Of a stretch of 64,000 nt of DNA, positions 1-8,890 are shown piece after piece. The position numbers and the translations under genes are program-made. How positions within the stretch are numbered: position 1 is the first letter of the stretch; every line of letters starts with the position of its first letter. This stretch comes from Mesorhizobium_G sp050247155 (lineage in GTDB: Bacteria > Pseudomonadota > Alphaproteobacteria > Rhizobiales > Rhizobiaceae), in contig JBFWUS010000016.1 of NCBI GenBank assembly GCA_050247155.1, positions 1 through 64,000 of the forward strand. The letters are read 5' to 3'. The notes under the pieces were generated by a model, which was not told where the DNA came from, searched no databases, and saw nothing but the letters and a program-made list of their open reading frames with translations.

Positions 1-62
1 GGGTAGCGCTTGGTCCTACGGGCGATCTTGGCCATCCGGCTTCGGGCTTCATCTGTCCACAT
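1..62 (-). CDS. IS transposase, N-terminal fragment (runs off window)
   Basis: The minus-strand frame from an ATG at 62 reads MWTDEARSRMAKIARRTKRY and continues beyond base 1. N-termini starting MWT followed by a basic stretch and an R-Y-P-type motif are typical of IS5-family transposases, which move DNA through a DDE catalytic domain. Only 20 codons are visible, so the catalytic residues cannot be checked. The call rests on this N-terminus together with the IS-like terminus about 60 bp upstream. Whether the element is intact is unknown. Confidence 0.5.
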   Translation of the reverse strand, partial: MWTDEARSRMAKIARRTKRY

Positions 63-126
63 CAAAAGTGTGAATCACATCTGGAGCGCCCGCAAAACCC
101 CAAAACCTCAATTTCCAAACAGTCTC
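1..126 (-). mobile_element. End of an IS5-family-like insertion sequence (truncated by window edge)
   Basis: Read on the minus strand, the element begins at 126 with GAGACTGTTTGGAAATTGAG, an end of the type found on IS5-family elements of the IS427/IS1031 kind, and carries the first codons of a transposase at 62. The next three bases (127-129, TAA on the plus strand) could be a TNA target duplication. The other end lies left of the window, so neither the second inverted repeat nor the duplication can be confirmed. The insertion sits 6 bp beyond the ald stop codon and leaves that gene intact. Confidence 0.6.
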
Positions 127-132
127 TAAGTG

Positions 133-1251
133 CTACGCGACTTTGAGAATTGCTTGCGGCTCCGCCATGTCGTAGCCCAGCGCGTCGGCCACCGCCGCAT
201 TGGTGATGCGGCCCTTATGCGCGTTCAGGCCGTTGCGCAGATGCCTGTCGTCGATCAGCGCTTTCAGACCCTTGTCTGCAAGCTGCAAACCATAATGCAA
301 GGTCGCGTTGTTCAGCGCATGTGCCGAGGTGACCGGCACTGCGCCCGGCATGTTGGCGACGCAATAGTGCACGATGCCGTCCACTTCATAGGTCGGGTCG
401 GCGTGCGTTGTTGCATGCGAGGTCTCGAAGCAGCCGCCCTGGTCGATCGCGACGTCGACGAGCACCGCACCCTTCTTCATGCCGGACAGCATTTCGCGGG
501 AAACCAGCTTCGGTGCGGCCGCGCCCGGGATCAGCACGGCGCCGACCACTATGTCTGCCGAAAAACATTCTTCCTCGACCGCTTCGACCGTCGAATAACG
601 TGTGTGGACGCGGCCATTGAAGATGTCGTCGAGTTGACGCAGGCGCGGGATCGAGCGGTCGATGATGGTGACGTCAGCGCCCAGGCCGGCCGCCATCTTG
701 GCGGACTGAAGACCGACGACGCCGCCGCCGAGCACGGTGATCTTGCCCGGCAGAACGCCCGGTACGCCGCCGAGCAGCACACCACGGCCGCCATTGGTCT
801 TCTGCAGCGCGGTCGCGCCGGTCTGGATGGCGAGGCGACCGGCGACTTCCGACATCGGGGCCAGCAGCGGCAAGCCACCGCGATCGTCGGTTACGGTTTC
901 GTAGGCTATCGCCGTGACGCCTGACGCCAACAGGCCCTTGGTCTGCTCCGGATCTGGCGCGAGGTGGAGATAGGTGTAGAGGATCTGGTCCTCGCGCAGC
1001 TGCACCCATTCGCCGGGCTGCGGTTCCTTGACCTTCACGATCATGTCGGACTTGGCAAAAACCTCTTCAGCGGTCTTGGCAATGCGTGCGCCCGCCGCGC
1101 GGTAGGCGTTGTCGTCGGCGCCGATGCCGGCGCCTGCGCCGGTCTCGACCAGCACCTCGTGGCCGTGCGCCACATATTCGCGCACCGAGCCGGGAGTCAG
1201 GCCGACGCGATATTCGTGATTCTTGATTTCCTTCGGACAACCGACACGCAT
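133..1251 (-). CDS. ald: Alanine dehydrogenase
   Basis: NAD-dependent L-alanine dehydrogenase, interconverting alanine and pyruvate plus ammonia in the cytoplasm. The start at 1251 (MRVGCPKEIKNHEYRVGLTP) matches the conserved family N-terminus and gives 372 aa, the usual size; upstream in-frame codons run into the divergent gene's promoter and are rejected. Visible are the substrate-binding N-terminal motif, an ITVLGGGVVG Rossmann loop near the middle, and the conserved region GGVPGVLPG. It is divergent from an Lrp-type gene at 1407, the usual arrangement for alanine-responsive control. An IS element ends 6 bp after its stop codon. Confidence 0.96.
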   Translation of the reverse strand: MRVGCPKEIKNHEYRVGLTPGSVREYVAHGHEVLVETGAGAGIGADDNAYRAAGARIAKTAEEVFAKSDMIVKVKEPQPGEWVQLREDQILYTYLHLAPDPEQTKGLLASGVTAIAYETVTDDRGGLPLLAPMSEVAGRLAIQTGATALQKTNGGRGVLLGGVPGVLPGKITVLGGGVVGLQSAKMAAGLGADVTIIDRSIPRLRQLDDIFNGRVHTRYSTVEAVEEECFSADIVVGAVLIPGAAAPKLVSREMLSGMKKGAVLVDVAIDQGGCFETSHATTHADPTYEVDGIVHYCVANMPGAVPVTSAHALNNATLHYGLQLADKGLKALIDDRHLRNGLNAHKGRITNAAVADALGYDMAEPQAILKVA

Positions 1252-1406
1252 GAAAGCCTCCTCGATGATCCGTTTGCGGACCTTGTTTCGTTGGGGAAAG
1301 TAGAGCACGTCAGCCGTCGAATGTGTTTGCGAAGTTGATTGCGGAACGGGGCGTTCTTCGCTATTTATTGCTTGTATTGACCATAAATTCGCAGGAATCA
1401 TCAACA

Positions 1407-1880
1407 ATGTCGTTGGATAGGCTGGATATCGCCATTCTGGATACGCTTCAGAAGGATGGCCGCATTTCCAATGCAGCGCTGGCCGAGAAGGTTGGCCTTT
1501 CCCAATCCGCTTGCTCGCGGCGGCTAGACATTCTCGAAAAATCAGGCGTGGTCCGGGGCTATCATGCACGCCTGTCAAATGCCGCCATGGGGCACGGCAT
1601 GACCGCGATCGTGCACATATCGCTTTCGGGCCAGTTCGAAAAATCACTGACCGAATTCGAGGCCGCGATCAAGCGCTGCCCGAATGTGCTGTCATGCCAT
1701 TTGATGTCCGGCGAGTACGACTATATTTTGCGCATCGCGGCCAAGGACTTGGCCGACTATGAGCGCATCCACAAGGAATGGCTCTCGGCCATGCCGCATG
1801 TGACGAAGATCAATTCGAGTTTTGCGTTGAGGGAGATTGTTGATCGGACGGCAGTAGGTCTGAGGCCCGACGAAGCTTGA
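1407..1880 (+). CDS. Lrp/AsnC-family transcriptional regulator, probable ald regulator
   Basis: 157 aa. Residues 1-60 form the AsnC-type helix-turn-helix (DRLDIAILDTLQKDGRIS, then ALAEKVGLSQSACSRRL), followed by the RAM ligand-binding domain of the feast/famine family. The ATG at 1407 was chosen because the conserved family start lies there; an in-frame ATG at 1323 would add residues unlike the family. It is divergent from ald, and 155 bp separate the starts. By analogy with AldR/BkdR-type regulators it probably senses an amino acid and activates ald; that ligand is inferred. Confidence 0.9.
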   Translation: MSLDRLDIAILDTLQKDGRISNAALAEKVGLSQSACSRRLDILEKSGVVRGYHARLSNAAMGHGMTAIVHISLSGQFEKSLTEFEAAIKRCPNVLSCHLMSGEYDYILRIAAKDLADYERIHKEWLSAMPHVTKINSSFALREIVDRTAVGLRPDEA

Positions 1881-2054
1881 TCGAGATTTGACCAGCACGC
1901 ATAGCTGCCTTGCAAGTGTGGGCGGGCTGGGCCGATCTACACCTCCGATCCGCTCCAGGACGACATCAGACACTGACATACCGCATAGCGGTCCGGCATT
2001 CTCGTGCATTGTTGTAGCCCTTGGTCCGACCTACCTGCACACCAGAGGTGTGTC

Positions 2055-3362
2055 ATGAACGAACATCACGTTGTCGCCGTCGGCGCCGGGTTTGGCGGGT
2101 TGGAATTCACCAAAGCGGTCGGCAAGGCGCCGGTGCGCGTCACCATCATCGACCAGCGCAATCATCACCTGTTCCAACCCTTGCTCTATCAGGTGGCGAC
2201 GACGTCGCTTGCGACCTCCGAGATCGCCTGGCCGATCCGCCATTTGCTGAGACGGGACAAGCAGGTGACCACGCTGCTCGCCACGGTCACGGGCATTGAC
2301 GCTGCCGCCAGGCAGGTGAAACTCGCCGACGGGCGCTCGATCGGCTACGACACGCTTGTTCTCGCGACCGGTGCGCGACACGCCTATTTCGGCAAGGACG
2401 AGTGGGAAGAGTTCGCGCCCGGGCTGAAGACGCTCGAGGACGCGACCACGATCCGGCGGCGGATGCTGCTGGCTTTCGAACGCGCTGAACAGGAGACCGA
2501 CCCCGAAAAGCGGCGGGCCAATCTGACGTTCGTCATCATCGGCGGCGGCCCAACCGGCGTGGAACTGGCCGGCACGATCGCGGAACTTGCCCGTGTCACG
2601 CTGCCGGGGGAGTTCCGCAACATCGACACGCGCGAGACGAAGGTCGTGCTTGTCGAAGCCGGCGATCGCATTCTGCCGGCGTTCAAGCCGGAGCTTTCGG
2701 CCTACGCAAAGATGGCATTGGAACGGCTCGGGGTGACCGTCGAGCTTGGCCGGCCGGTTTCGGCTTGCGATGCCGAAGGCGTTGTCTTCGGTGGCAAGCG
2801 GCTGCCGGCAAAGACCATCATCTGGGCCGCCGGCGTGGCTGCATCGCCAGCCGCGCAATGGCTGGGTGTTCCTGCCGACCGGGCAGGGCGGGTGATCGTC
2901 GAGTCCGATCTCACGGTGCCCGGCCATCCGGACATCTTTGTCATTGGCGACACCGCGCAGGTCGCGCGGCCCGGTGGCGGGTTCGTGCCGGGCATCGCGC
3001 CGGCTGCCAAGCAGGCCGGCAAGTATGTTGCCCAAGTCATCCGAGCAAGACTTGCCGGTGATCCAGCCACAAAACCCTTCGTCTACAAGCACCAGGGCGA
3101 TCTGGCGACAATCGGCAAGCGCGCTGCCGTGATTGATTTCGGACGCTTCAGCGTCACTGGCTGGCCAGCCTGGTGGCTGTGGGGCATCGTCCACATCTTC
3201 TTCCTGATCGGCCTGCGCAACCGCCTCGCCGTGGCTTTGAGCTGGCTGTGGATCTACGTGACGGGCCAGCGCAGCGCGCGGCTCATCACGCAAGGCCGCG
3301 CTAACGAGCTTCCGTCACAATCACGCTCATCGGAACATCGTGCGGTTGCGGGTAAATCGTAG
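2055..3362 (+). CDS. ndh: Type II NADH:quinone oxidoreductase
   Basis: 435 aa single-subunit, non-proton-pumping NADH dehydrogenase of the inner-membrane face. Two dinucleotide folds are visible: an FAD loop VGAGFGGLE at residues 8-16 and an NADH loop IIGGGPTGVELAG near 165. NHHLFQPLLYQVAT near residue 36 is a strong family signature, and the GDTA motif for FAD binding is near 300. A hydrophobic amphipathic tail (WLWGIVHIFFLIGLRNR) probably anchors it to the membrane. The ATG at 2055 has GAGGTG about 5 bases upstream. Its last 62 bases overlap the convergent cyclo-ligase gene. Confidence 0.93.
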   Translation: MNEHHVVAVGAGFGGLEFTKAVGKAPVRVTIIDQRNHHLFQPLLYQVATTSLATSEIAWPIRHLLRRDKQVTTLLATVTGIDAAARQVKLADGRSIGYDTLVLATGARHAYFGKDEWEEFAPGLKTLEDATTIRRRMLLAFERAEQETDPEKRRANLTFVIIGGGPTGVELAGTIAELARVTLPGEFRNIDTRETKVVLVEAGDRILPAFKPELSAYAKMALERLGVTVELGRPVSACDAEGVVFGGKRLPAKTIIWAAGVAASPAAQWLGVPADRAGRVIVESDLTVPGHPDIFVIGDTAQVARPGGGFVPGIAPAAKQAGKYVAQVIRARLAGDPATKPFVYKHQGDLATIGKRAAVIDFGRFSVTGWPAWWLWGIVHIFFLIGLRNRLAVALSWLWIYVTGQRSARLITQGRANELPSQSRSSEHRAVAGKS

Positions 3363-3954
3363 GAATCTGTTGCATCTCGTAGCCGATGCCGATCACCAGC
3401 GGCTTGCGGGGCAAGGCCGCCAGCGTGCGGTCGAAAAAGCCGCCGCCATAACCCAAGCGATAATTCCTGGCGTCGAAGCCTACAACCGGCGCGATGACGA
3501 CGTCGGGGATGACCGGATCACCTTCGGCCGGGATCGGGATGTTCCAGACGCCTTTTTCCAGACTGTCGCCGACCTTGTAGGCGCGAAAGATCAAGGGTTG
3601 TCCCTTCGCGACGACAACTGGAAGGGCGGTTCGGCCGCCCCGCTCGTTGACGCGTGCCAGCCATTCCCGCAGGTCCGGCTCGCCGCGGAACGGCCAATAG
3701 AGGCTCACCATCCTGCCGGCAACATCGCCGGTCACCGCGTCGACGCGTTCGGCGATGCGTTTTGTCATCGCCGCCCGAACATCTGCCGAAACCGTCAATC
3801 GCGCGGCGATCAGCCGCTCACGCTCGGTTTTGCGCCAGCGCGCGACCTCCACGGGCATCGAACCGGAGACCGGTGTGCGAAACGCTTCGTCCAGTTCATG
3901 CATGAAGCAGGGCGGCGAGGCGTATTCGGTAGGGCTGCGGTCGTCTTCGGACAT
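3301..3954 (-). CDS. 5-formyltetrahydrofolate cyclo-ligase
   Basis: 217 aa. ATP-dependent conversion of 5-formyl-THF to 5,10-methenyl-THF, a folate salvage step. The signature GYGGGFFDRTLA (about residues 165-176) is the family's substrate and phosphate-binding motif, and an N-terminal WRKTERERLIAAR segment fits the ATP-binding basic stretch. The N-terminus is about 20 residues longer than many homologues; an internal ATG at MHELDEAF is an alternative start. It converges on ndh with a 62-bp overlap, so the two mRNAs are complementary at their 3' ends. Confidence 0.93.
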   Translation of the reverse strand: MSEDDRSPTEYASPPCFMHELDEAFRTPVSGSMPVEVARWRKTERERLIAARLTVSADVRAAMTKRIAERVDAVTGDVAGRMVSLYWPFRGEPDLREWLARVNERGGRTALPVVVAKGQPLIFRAYKVGDSLEKGVWNIPIPAEGDPVIPDVVIAPVVGFDARNYRLGYGGGFFDRTLAALPRKPLVIGIGYEMQQIPTIYPQPHDVPMSVIVTEAR

Positions 3955-4122
3955 TTTCAGGTGTGTTGCGTTACGGTGGCATCGGACTCCTCCCGAGCCC
4001 CTGCGTCAAGTGGGGCCGTCATCGCCTGGTCATGTGAATTTGCTGGACTCGGGTTTGCTTCGGCGCGAAATTCCTTAGCCGGCGATTAAAATACACAAGC
4101 GACGACAAGACGGAGAACACGC

Positions 4123-6123
4123 ATGTCGACCACTCAGTTTCCTGTTTCCAGGCGGTCATTCCTCACTGGCGTTGCTGCGACAGGCATCATCGCGCTGCAT
4201 CCGTTCTCGGCGCGCGCACAGGCCAAGCAGGCGCATCTGCGCATCATGGAAACCACCGACGTCCACGTGAACGTGCTGCCGTACGACTATTACGCCGACA
4301 AGCCGAATGACACGATGGGCCTGGCCCGCACGGCAACGCTGATCGACGCAGTGCGCAAGGAGGCGACCAACGCCATGTTGGTCGACAACGGCGACTTTCT
4401 GCAAGGCAATCCGATGGGCGACTATATCGCCTATGAGAAGGGCATGAAGGACGGAGACGTCCACCCCGTCATTAAGGGAATGAATCTGCTCGGCTACGAG
4501 TGCTCGACACTCGGAAACCATGAATTCAACTATGGCCTGTCTTTCATGGACAAAGTGCTGGCCGGCGCCAACTATCCCTTCGTCTGCGCCAATCTGGTCA
4601 AGGGGACTGAACTCGCCGCCAATCCGCGTGACGACAAGCTATATCTCAAGCCGTACATCATCCTGGAGAAGAAGATCAAAGATGGTGCCGGCGCCGAACT
4701 TCCGATCAAGGTCGGCATCATCGGCTTCGTGCCGCCCCAGATCATGATGTGGGACGCCAAGAACCTGACCGGCAATGTGCTGACCCGCGACATCGTGCAG
4801 GCCGCAAAGGCCTGGGTGCCGCAGATGAAGGAGGACGGCGCAGACATCGTGATCGCGCTCTCGCATTCCGGCATCGACATCAAGCCTGGCGAGATGATGG
4901 AGAACGCGTCGTTCCACCTGGCCGCCGTCGAGGGAATCGACGCCGTGTTCACAGGCCACCAGCATCTCGTTTTCCCTGGCCCGAAGGATTTCGTTGGTCT
5001 GGAAGGTGTCGATGCCGAGAAGGGTTTGCTGAATGGCAAACCCGCTGTGATGGGCGGATTCTGGGGTTCCCACATGGGTCTGATCGATCTGCTGCTCGAG
5101 CAGGATGGCAACAAGTGGAAGGTCGTCTCGGCGACATCTGAGGCCCGGCCGATCTGGAAGCGCGAAGAGAAGGAAGTCGATGGCAAGAAGACCAATGTCA
5201 CCGTCGCGACCGTCCAGAGCTTCCCGGAGGTCGAAGCGGCGCTGAAGGAGGATCACGAGGCGACGCTGGCCTATGTCCGACGGCCGGTCGGCAAAACCTC
5301 CGCGCCGCTCTATTCCTATTTCGCGTTGGTAGCTGACGACCCGTCCGTGCAGATCGTAAGCCAGGCGCAGACCTGGTACATCAAGGATATGCTGAAGGAG
5401 ACGGAGTTCAAGGATCTCCCGATCCTTTCGGCGGCGGCGCCGTTCAAGGCAGGCGGGCGCGGCGGCGCGGATTATTATACGGACGTGCCGGCCGGCGATG
5501 TCGCAATCAAGAATGTCGCCGATCTCTACCTCTATCCGAACACGGTACGGGCTGTGGCCATCACCGGCGCACAGGTGAAAGAGTGGCTGGAAATGTCGGC
5601 CGGCATTTTCAATCAGGTGGAGCCCGGCAAAGCGGATCAACCGCTGCTCAATCCTGATTTCCCGTCCTACAATTTCGACGTCATCGATGGAGTCACCTAC
5701 AAGATCGACCTTTCCCAACCGGCCAAATACGAGCCCAAGGGACCGATCAAGAACCCCGACGCCAACCGCATCAAGGATCTGATGTTCGACGGAAAACCCA
5801 TTGATCCCGCTGCGAAATTTGTTGTTGCAACCAACAATTACCGCGCCGGCGGTGGCGGCAGCTTCCCTGACATCGACGCATCGAAGATCGTCTTTGAAGG
5901 ACCAGATACAAATCGCGACGTGATCGTGCGCTATATCGTCGACCAGGGAACGATCAACCCGTCAGCAGACTCGAACTGGTCGTTCGTGCCGTTAGCGAAT
6001 ACAAGCGTCATCTTCGAGACCGGTCCGAAGGCGAAAGACTTCATCGGCGACGTCAAGGCGGTGAAGATCGAGGCTGCCGGCGAGGGGGAGAACGGCTTCG
6101 CCAAATACAGGATCGCGCTGTAG
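4123..6123 (+). CDS. cpdB: Periplasmic 2',3'-cyclic-nucleotide 2'-phosphodiesterase / 3'-nucleotidase
   Basis: 666 aa. A twin-arginine signal (SRRSFLTGVAATG, then a hydrophobic stretch and AQA) sends it folded to the periplasm. The metallophosphatase domain follows: TTDVHVN holds the D-x-H metal site, then DNGDFLQGNP, STLGNHEFNYG and a TGHQH motif near residue 277. The C-terminal 5'-nucleotidase substrate domain (about 400-640) includes NNYRAGGGGSFP. It degrades extracellular 2',3'-cyclic nucleotides and 3'-nucleotides to scavenge phosphate and nucleosides. It stands alone with its own upstream region of 168 bp. Confidence 0.95.
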   Translation: MSTTQFPVSRRSFLTGVAATGIIALHPFSARAQAKQAHLRIMETTDVHVNVLPYDYYADKPNDTMGLARTATLIDAVRKEATNAMLVDNGDFLQGNPMGDYIAYEKGMKDGDVHPVIKGMNLLGYECSTLGNHEFNYGLSFMDKVLAGANYPFVCANLVKGTELAANPRDDKLYLKPYIILEKKIKDGAGAELPIKVGIIGFVPPQIMMWDAKNLTGNVLTRDIVQAAKAWVPQMKEDGADIVIALSHSGIDIKPGEMMENASFHLAAVEGIDAVFTGHQHLVFPGPKDFVGLEGVDAEKGLLNGKPAVMGGFWGSHMGLIDLLLEQDGNKWKVVSATSEARPIWKREEKEVDGKKTNVTVATVQSFPEVEAALKEDHEATLAYVRRPVGKTSAPLYSYFALVADDPSVQIVSQAQTWYIKDMLKETEFKDLPILSAAAPFKAGGRGGADYYTDVPAGDVAIKNVADLYLYPNTVRAVAITGAQVKEWLEMSAGIFNQVEPGKADQPLLNPDFPSYNFDVIDGVTYKIDLSQPAKYEPKGPIKNPDANRIKDLMFDGKPIDPAAKFVVATNNYRAGGGGSFPDIDASKIVFEGPDTNRDVIVRYIVDQGTINPSADSNWSFVPLANTSVIFETGPKAKDFIGDVKAVKIEAAGEGENGFAKYRIAL

Positions 6124-6166
6124 ACCACGCTAGCGCCTCGCCGGGGGAGGCCGCCGCCTCGTCTGA

Positions 6167-6682
6167 TTATTGGCAACTGACCTTCACGCGGCCGCCAGCC
6201 TTGGCGGCCTCGGCCATATCGGTGCAGCTTAGCGGCCTGGCTGATCCCGACGCCCCTTGGAATGGCGCTTTGACGCCGATCCGTGGCGCGCGAACGTCCG
6301 TGGCCCGGACGGGGCCGCGCCTGATTGCGCGCGCCGGCTGAGCGGTACGCGCTGGCTGGGCGGCGCGGCGAACCGGAGCGGTGCGTGCGACCTGCGGTTT
6401 CGGTGCAGCCGCTTCTACGACCGGCGGGGCGGGCGCAGGTGGAAACGCGGTGGGTTCCGCGAACTGCGGCGCGGCAACCTGTTGGGCTCTCGCGCGGCGG
6501 CGCTCGGCGATGCGTTCACTCAGTCGGCCGAAACCGAGCGACATGGACGGCCGACTGAGCATCATCGAACCGTCGTCGCTGCGCGTGCAAGCGGTCGTGG
6601 CCGCACCGCACGTCAAAACCAGAGCAACCGCCAAAGTCGATCGCGCCGGCGCTCGCCAAAAAGCCCAAATGTTCGCAGGCAT
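6167..6682 (-). CDS. Hypothetical proline/alanine-rich lipoprotein
   Basis: 171 aa, function unknown. The start at 6682 is supported by GGAGG 8-12 bases upstream. The N-terminus has a charged region, a hydrophobic core, and cysteines at LTCGA and TACTR, either of which could be the lipidated residue; ACT looks more like the end of the hydrophobic stretch. The middle (about residues 70-140) is low complexity, rich in Ala, Pro and Arg and likely disordered. A short ordered tail ends in SCTDMAEAAKAGGRVKVSCQ with two cysteines. It lies 53 bp after the cfa-like gene on the same strand, so co-transcription is possible. Confidence 0.7.
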   Translation of the reverse strand: MPANIWAFWRAPARSTLAVALVLTCGAATTACTRSDDGSMMLSRPSMSLGFGRLSERIAERRRARAQQVAAPQFAEPTAFPPAPAPPVVEAAAPKPQVARTAPVRRAAQPARTAQPARAIRRGPVRATDVRAPRIGVKAPFQGASGSARPLSCTDMAEAAKAGGRVKVSCQ

Positions 6683-6735
6683 GAAGCGCCTCCGCTTGCT
6701 TGAAGCGAAGCTATGAGCCTCTGCGGGTTCTACAG

Positions 6736-7992
6736 TCAAGCCTTATACACGACCTGCCTTACGTCGATGTATTCGGCGCGGAACCCTGCCTCGCAGTAGT
6801 AGAGATAGAATTCCCAGAGCCTCTTGAACCGCTCGTCGAAGCCCAGCGGCACGATCTTGTCCCACGAAGCCCAGAAGCGTTGGCGCCATTCGGCCAGCGT
6901 GCGGGCGTAATCTTGCGGGAAGATGCGGTCTTTCAGATAGGTCAGGCCCTGGTCGGCGCCGAGCGATTTCAGCAGGGCGGGCGTCGGGAGCATGCCGCCC
7001 GGGAAGACATAGCGTTGGATAAAATCCGGCCGCGCCCGATAGGTCTTATAGGCTGCCTCGTTGATGGTGATGATCTGCAGTCCGGCCGTGCCGCCTTCTC
7101 TCAGGCTCGACTTCATCTTGCCGAAGAAGGTCGGCCAATATTTTTCGCCGACGGCTTCGAACATCTCGATCGAAGCGATACGATCATATTTTCCAGTCTC
7201 TTCGCGGTAGTCCTGCAGCTTGATCTCAACCTTGTCGGACAGGCCGGCCTTGGCCATGCGTTCTGTCGCGTAGTCAAACTGCTCCTGGCTGATCGTCAGG
7301 CCGGTCACATGACAGCCGATTTCGCGGGCCGCAAATTCGGCGAAACCGCCCCAGCCGCAGCCAATCTCGAGCACATGGTCACCCGGCCCTATCCCCGTGT
7401 CCTTGGCCAAAGCGCGGTATTTCGCCGCCTGGGCGCTCTCGAGGTCGTTCGCACCCGTCGAAAAAAGCGCCGAAGAATAGGTCATCGAGGCATCGAGCCA
7501 TTTCTTGTAGAACTCGTTGCCCAGATCGTAATGCGCGGTGATGTTGCGCTTGGAGCCGCGCTTGGTGTTGGCGTTGAGCCAATGGCGGAAACGCTGGATG
7601 GCATTGGTTATCCATCCTGAGCCGCCGGCGACCTTTTCGCCGGCCTCGACATTGATCACGAACAGCTCCAGGAAGCTGGTCACATCCGGGCTGTGCCAAT
7701 CGCCGTCGACATAGGATTCGGCCAGACCGATGGTGCCGCCGACATAGGCGCGACCCGGCAGTTTCCAGTTGTTGAGCACGACCTCCGCCTGCGGGCCGGG
7801 CCCCTTGCCACCCAGCAGTACCTTGCGCCCATCCGGCATCGTGACTTTGAGCGTTCCGTAGGCAAGCGTGGATGCAGCCGACAGCACCATGCGCGCCTTG
7901 GCCGGCAGGCCGCGCACGACCTCGGCAAAGTTGCTCTCGTCGAGCTTGATCGCGTCGTCGCCCAGCAACGCTGATATGCGGCGCATTGTCAT
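6736..7992 (-). CDS. Cyclopropane-fatty-acyl-phospholipid synthase family methyltransferase
   Basis: 418 aa. SAM-dependent methyltransferase acting on the double bond of membrane phospholipid acyl chains. VLEIGCGWGGFAEFAA (about residue 205) is the SAM-binding loop, followed by LTISQEQ, IEMFEAVGEKYW and, near the C-terminus, YLYYCEAGF, which holds the conserved cysteine of CFA synthases. The length matches the family. It is the last gene of a same-strand set photolyase, FAD oxidoreductase, DUF1365, CFA synthase. In Rhodobacter, relatives of these genes belong to the singlet-oxygen response and to methyl/furan fatty acid synthesis, so the product may be a modified acyl chain other than cyclopropane; that is inference. 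Confidence 0.9.
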   Translation of the reverse strand: MTMRRISALLGDDAIKLDESNFAEVVRGLPAKARMVLSAASTLAYGTLKVTMPDGRKVLLGGKGPGPQAEVVLNNWKLPGRAYVGGTIGLAESYVDGDWHSPDVTSFLELFVINVEAGEKVAGGSGWITNAIQRFRHWLNANTKRGSKRNITAHYDLGNEFYKKWLDASMTYSSALFSTGANDLESAQAAKYRALAKDTGIGPGDHVLEIGCGWGGFAEFAAREIGCHVTGLTISQEQFDYATERMAKAGLSDKVEIKLQDYREETGKYDRIASIEMFEAVGEKYWPTFFGKMKSSLREGGTAGLQIITINEAAYKTYRARPDFIQRYVFPGGMLPTPALLKSLGADQGLTYLKDRIFPQDYARTLAEWRQRFWASWDKIVPLGFDERFKRLWEFYLYYCEAGFRAEYIDVRQVVYKA

Positions 7993-8040
7993 CGAACCAC
8001 CCCATTCCAGCGGGCCAACGCCCGTTGTGCACCGGCTGCT

Positions 8041-8883
8041 CTACCGGGGGCTATCCGCAGCCTCGTCACGAAAACTTGCCGCGACGGGCGGTGGCGGACT
8101 TTTGCGGAAGCGGGCTCCTTTCAGCCACAGCTTCAACGCCTCCCAGTGGATGCCGGCGGTGATCTTCCATGTCATGAAGGGAATCTTCAAGAGGCAGGTG
8201 GCAAGTGTCTTTGTATCAAGCGTTTTTTGTTCGCCGACAAAGGTCGCGGCCAGTAGCGGTTCGCCTTTCTCGGTCTCGTGGATGCGCAGGCGAACGATTC
8301 TGCCCGGTGGCAGCACGCGGAAATGATAGCGCGTGCCCATGTCGATAAAGGGCGAGACGTGGAAGATTTTTGTCCGCTCTTGGCGCACGCCGGCTGGGCC
8401 GAATTCGCCGGGTCGAATCGGCGCGACGTAGGTGTGGCGTTCGCCGAAGGTGTTGCGCACGGCGTAGATCATCGCTGTCAGATTGCCGCCGGCATCGTAG
8501 GCGAAATAAACCGAGATGGGATTGAACACATAGCCGAAGATGCGCGGATAGCAGAGTAGCAGTACTCTTGCCGCACGTGTGCGTTGACCGGCCTGCGCCA
8601 GCAGGCGATCGACAAACTGCCGGAGGGTTTCGTCAGATCGTTCTACCTGATCGCTTTCGTAAAAACTCGTCAGGTTCGGGCGGTTGACCGAGAAGATGGG
8701 CGACGCCCTGTTCGCCCCGTCCAGCCTGTCGATGTCGAGCAGCAGCGAAAACACCGTATAGACAAAGCGATGGCCGAAAGGTTTTAGCCGGGCGTGCATC
8801 ACGTCGCCGGGAAACAGCGAGACGGCCACGTCCGGCGGCGGACCGTTCTGCTCCAGCGTGGTGATACGGCTGCTTTGGATCAT
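8041..8883 (-). CDS. DUF1365 family protein
   Basis: 280 aa. The N-terminus (GDVMHARLKPFGHRFVY, then FSLLLDIDRL) and the middle (YPRIFGYVFNPISVYFAYD) are diagnostic of DUF1365. The family has no firmly assigned biochemical activity but is found almost always next to an FAD-dependent amine-oxidase-like protein and a CFA-type methyltransferase, exactly as here. It starts 7 bases after the stop of the upstream FAD gene and is 48 bases before the cfa-like gene, so it is part of one transcript. A role in unsaturated or methylated acyl chain modification is inferred from this linkage. Confidence 0.9.
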   Translation of the reverse strand: MIQSSRITTLEQNGPPPDVAVSLFPGDVMHARLKPFGHRFVYTVFSLLLDIDRLDGANRASPIFSVNRPNLTSFYESDQVERSDETLRQFVDRLLAQAGQRTRAARVLLLCYPRIFGYVFNPISVYFAYDAGGNLTAMIYAVRNTFGERHTYVAPIRPGEFGPAGVRQERTKIFHVSPFIDMGTRYHFRVLPPGRIVRLRIHETEKGEPLLAATFVGEQKTLDTKTLATCLLKIPFMTWKITAGIHWEALKLWLKGARFRKSPPPPVAASFRDEAADSPR

Positions 8884-8890
8884 GGTCCGA

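Noticed and set aside
2031..3293. 420-residue antisense frame over ndh
   Set aside because: Fully covered by the well-supported ndh gene; arises from high GC and codon-position bias.
3955..4122. Possible 6S RNA (ssrS) beside the cyclo-ligase gene
   Set aside because: The location suits ssrS in some bacteria and small hairpins exist, but I could not build the long closed stem with a central bubble or see conserved motifs; the evidence is too weak.
4639..5718. 359-residue antisense frame over cpdB
   Set aside because: Lies within cpdB, has no recognisable domain.
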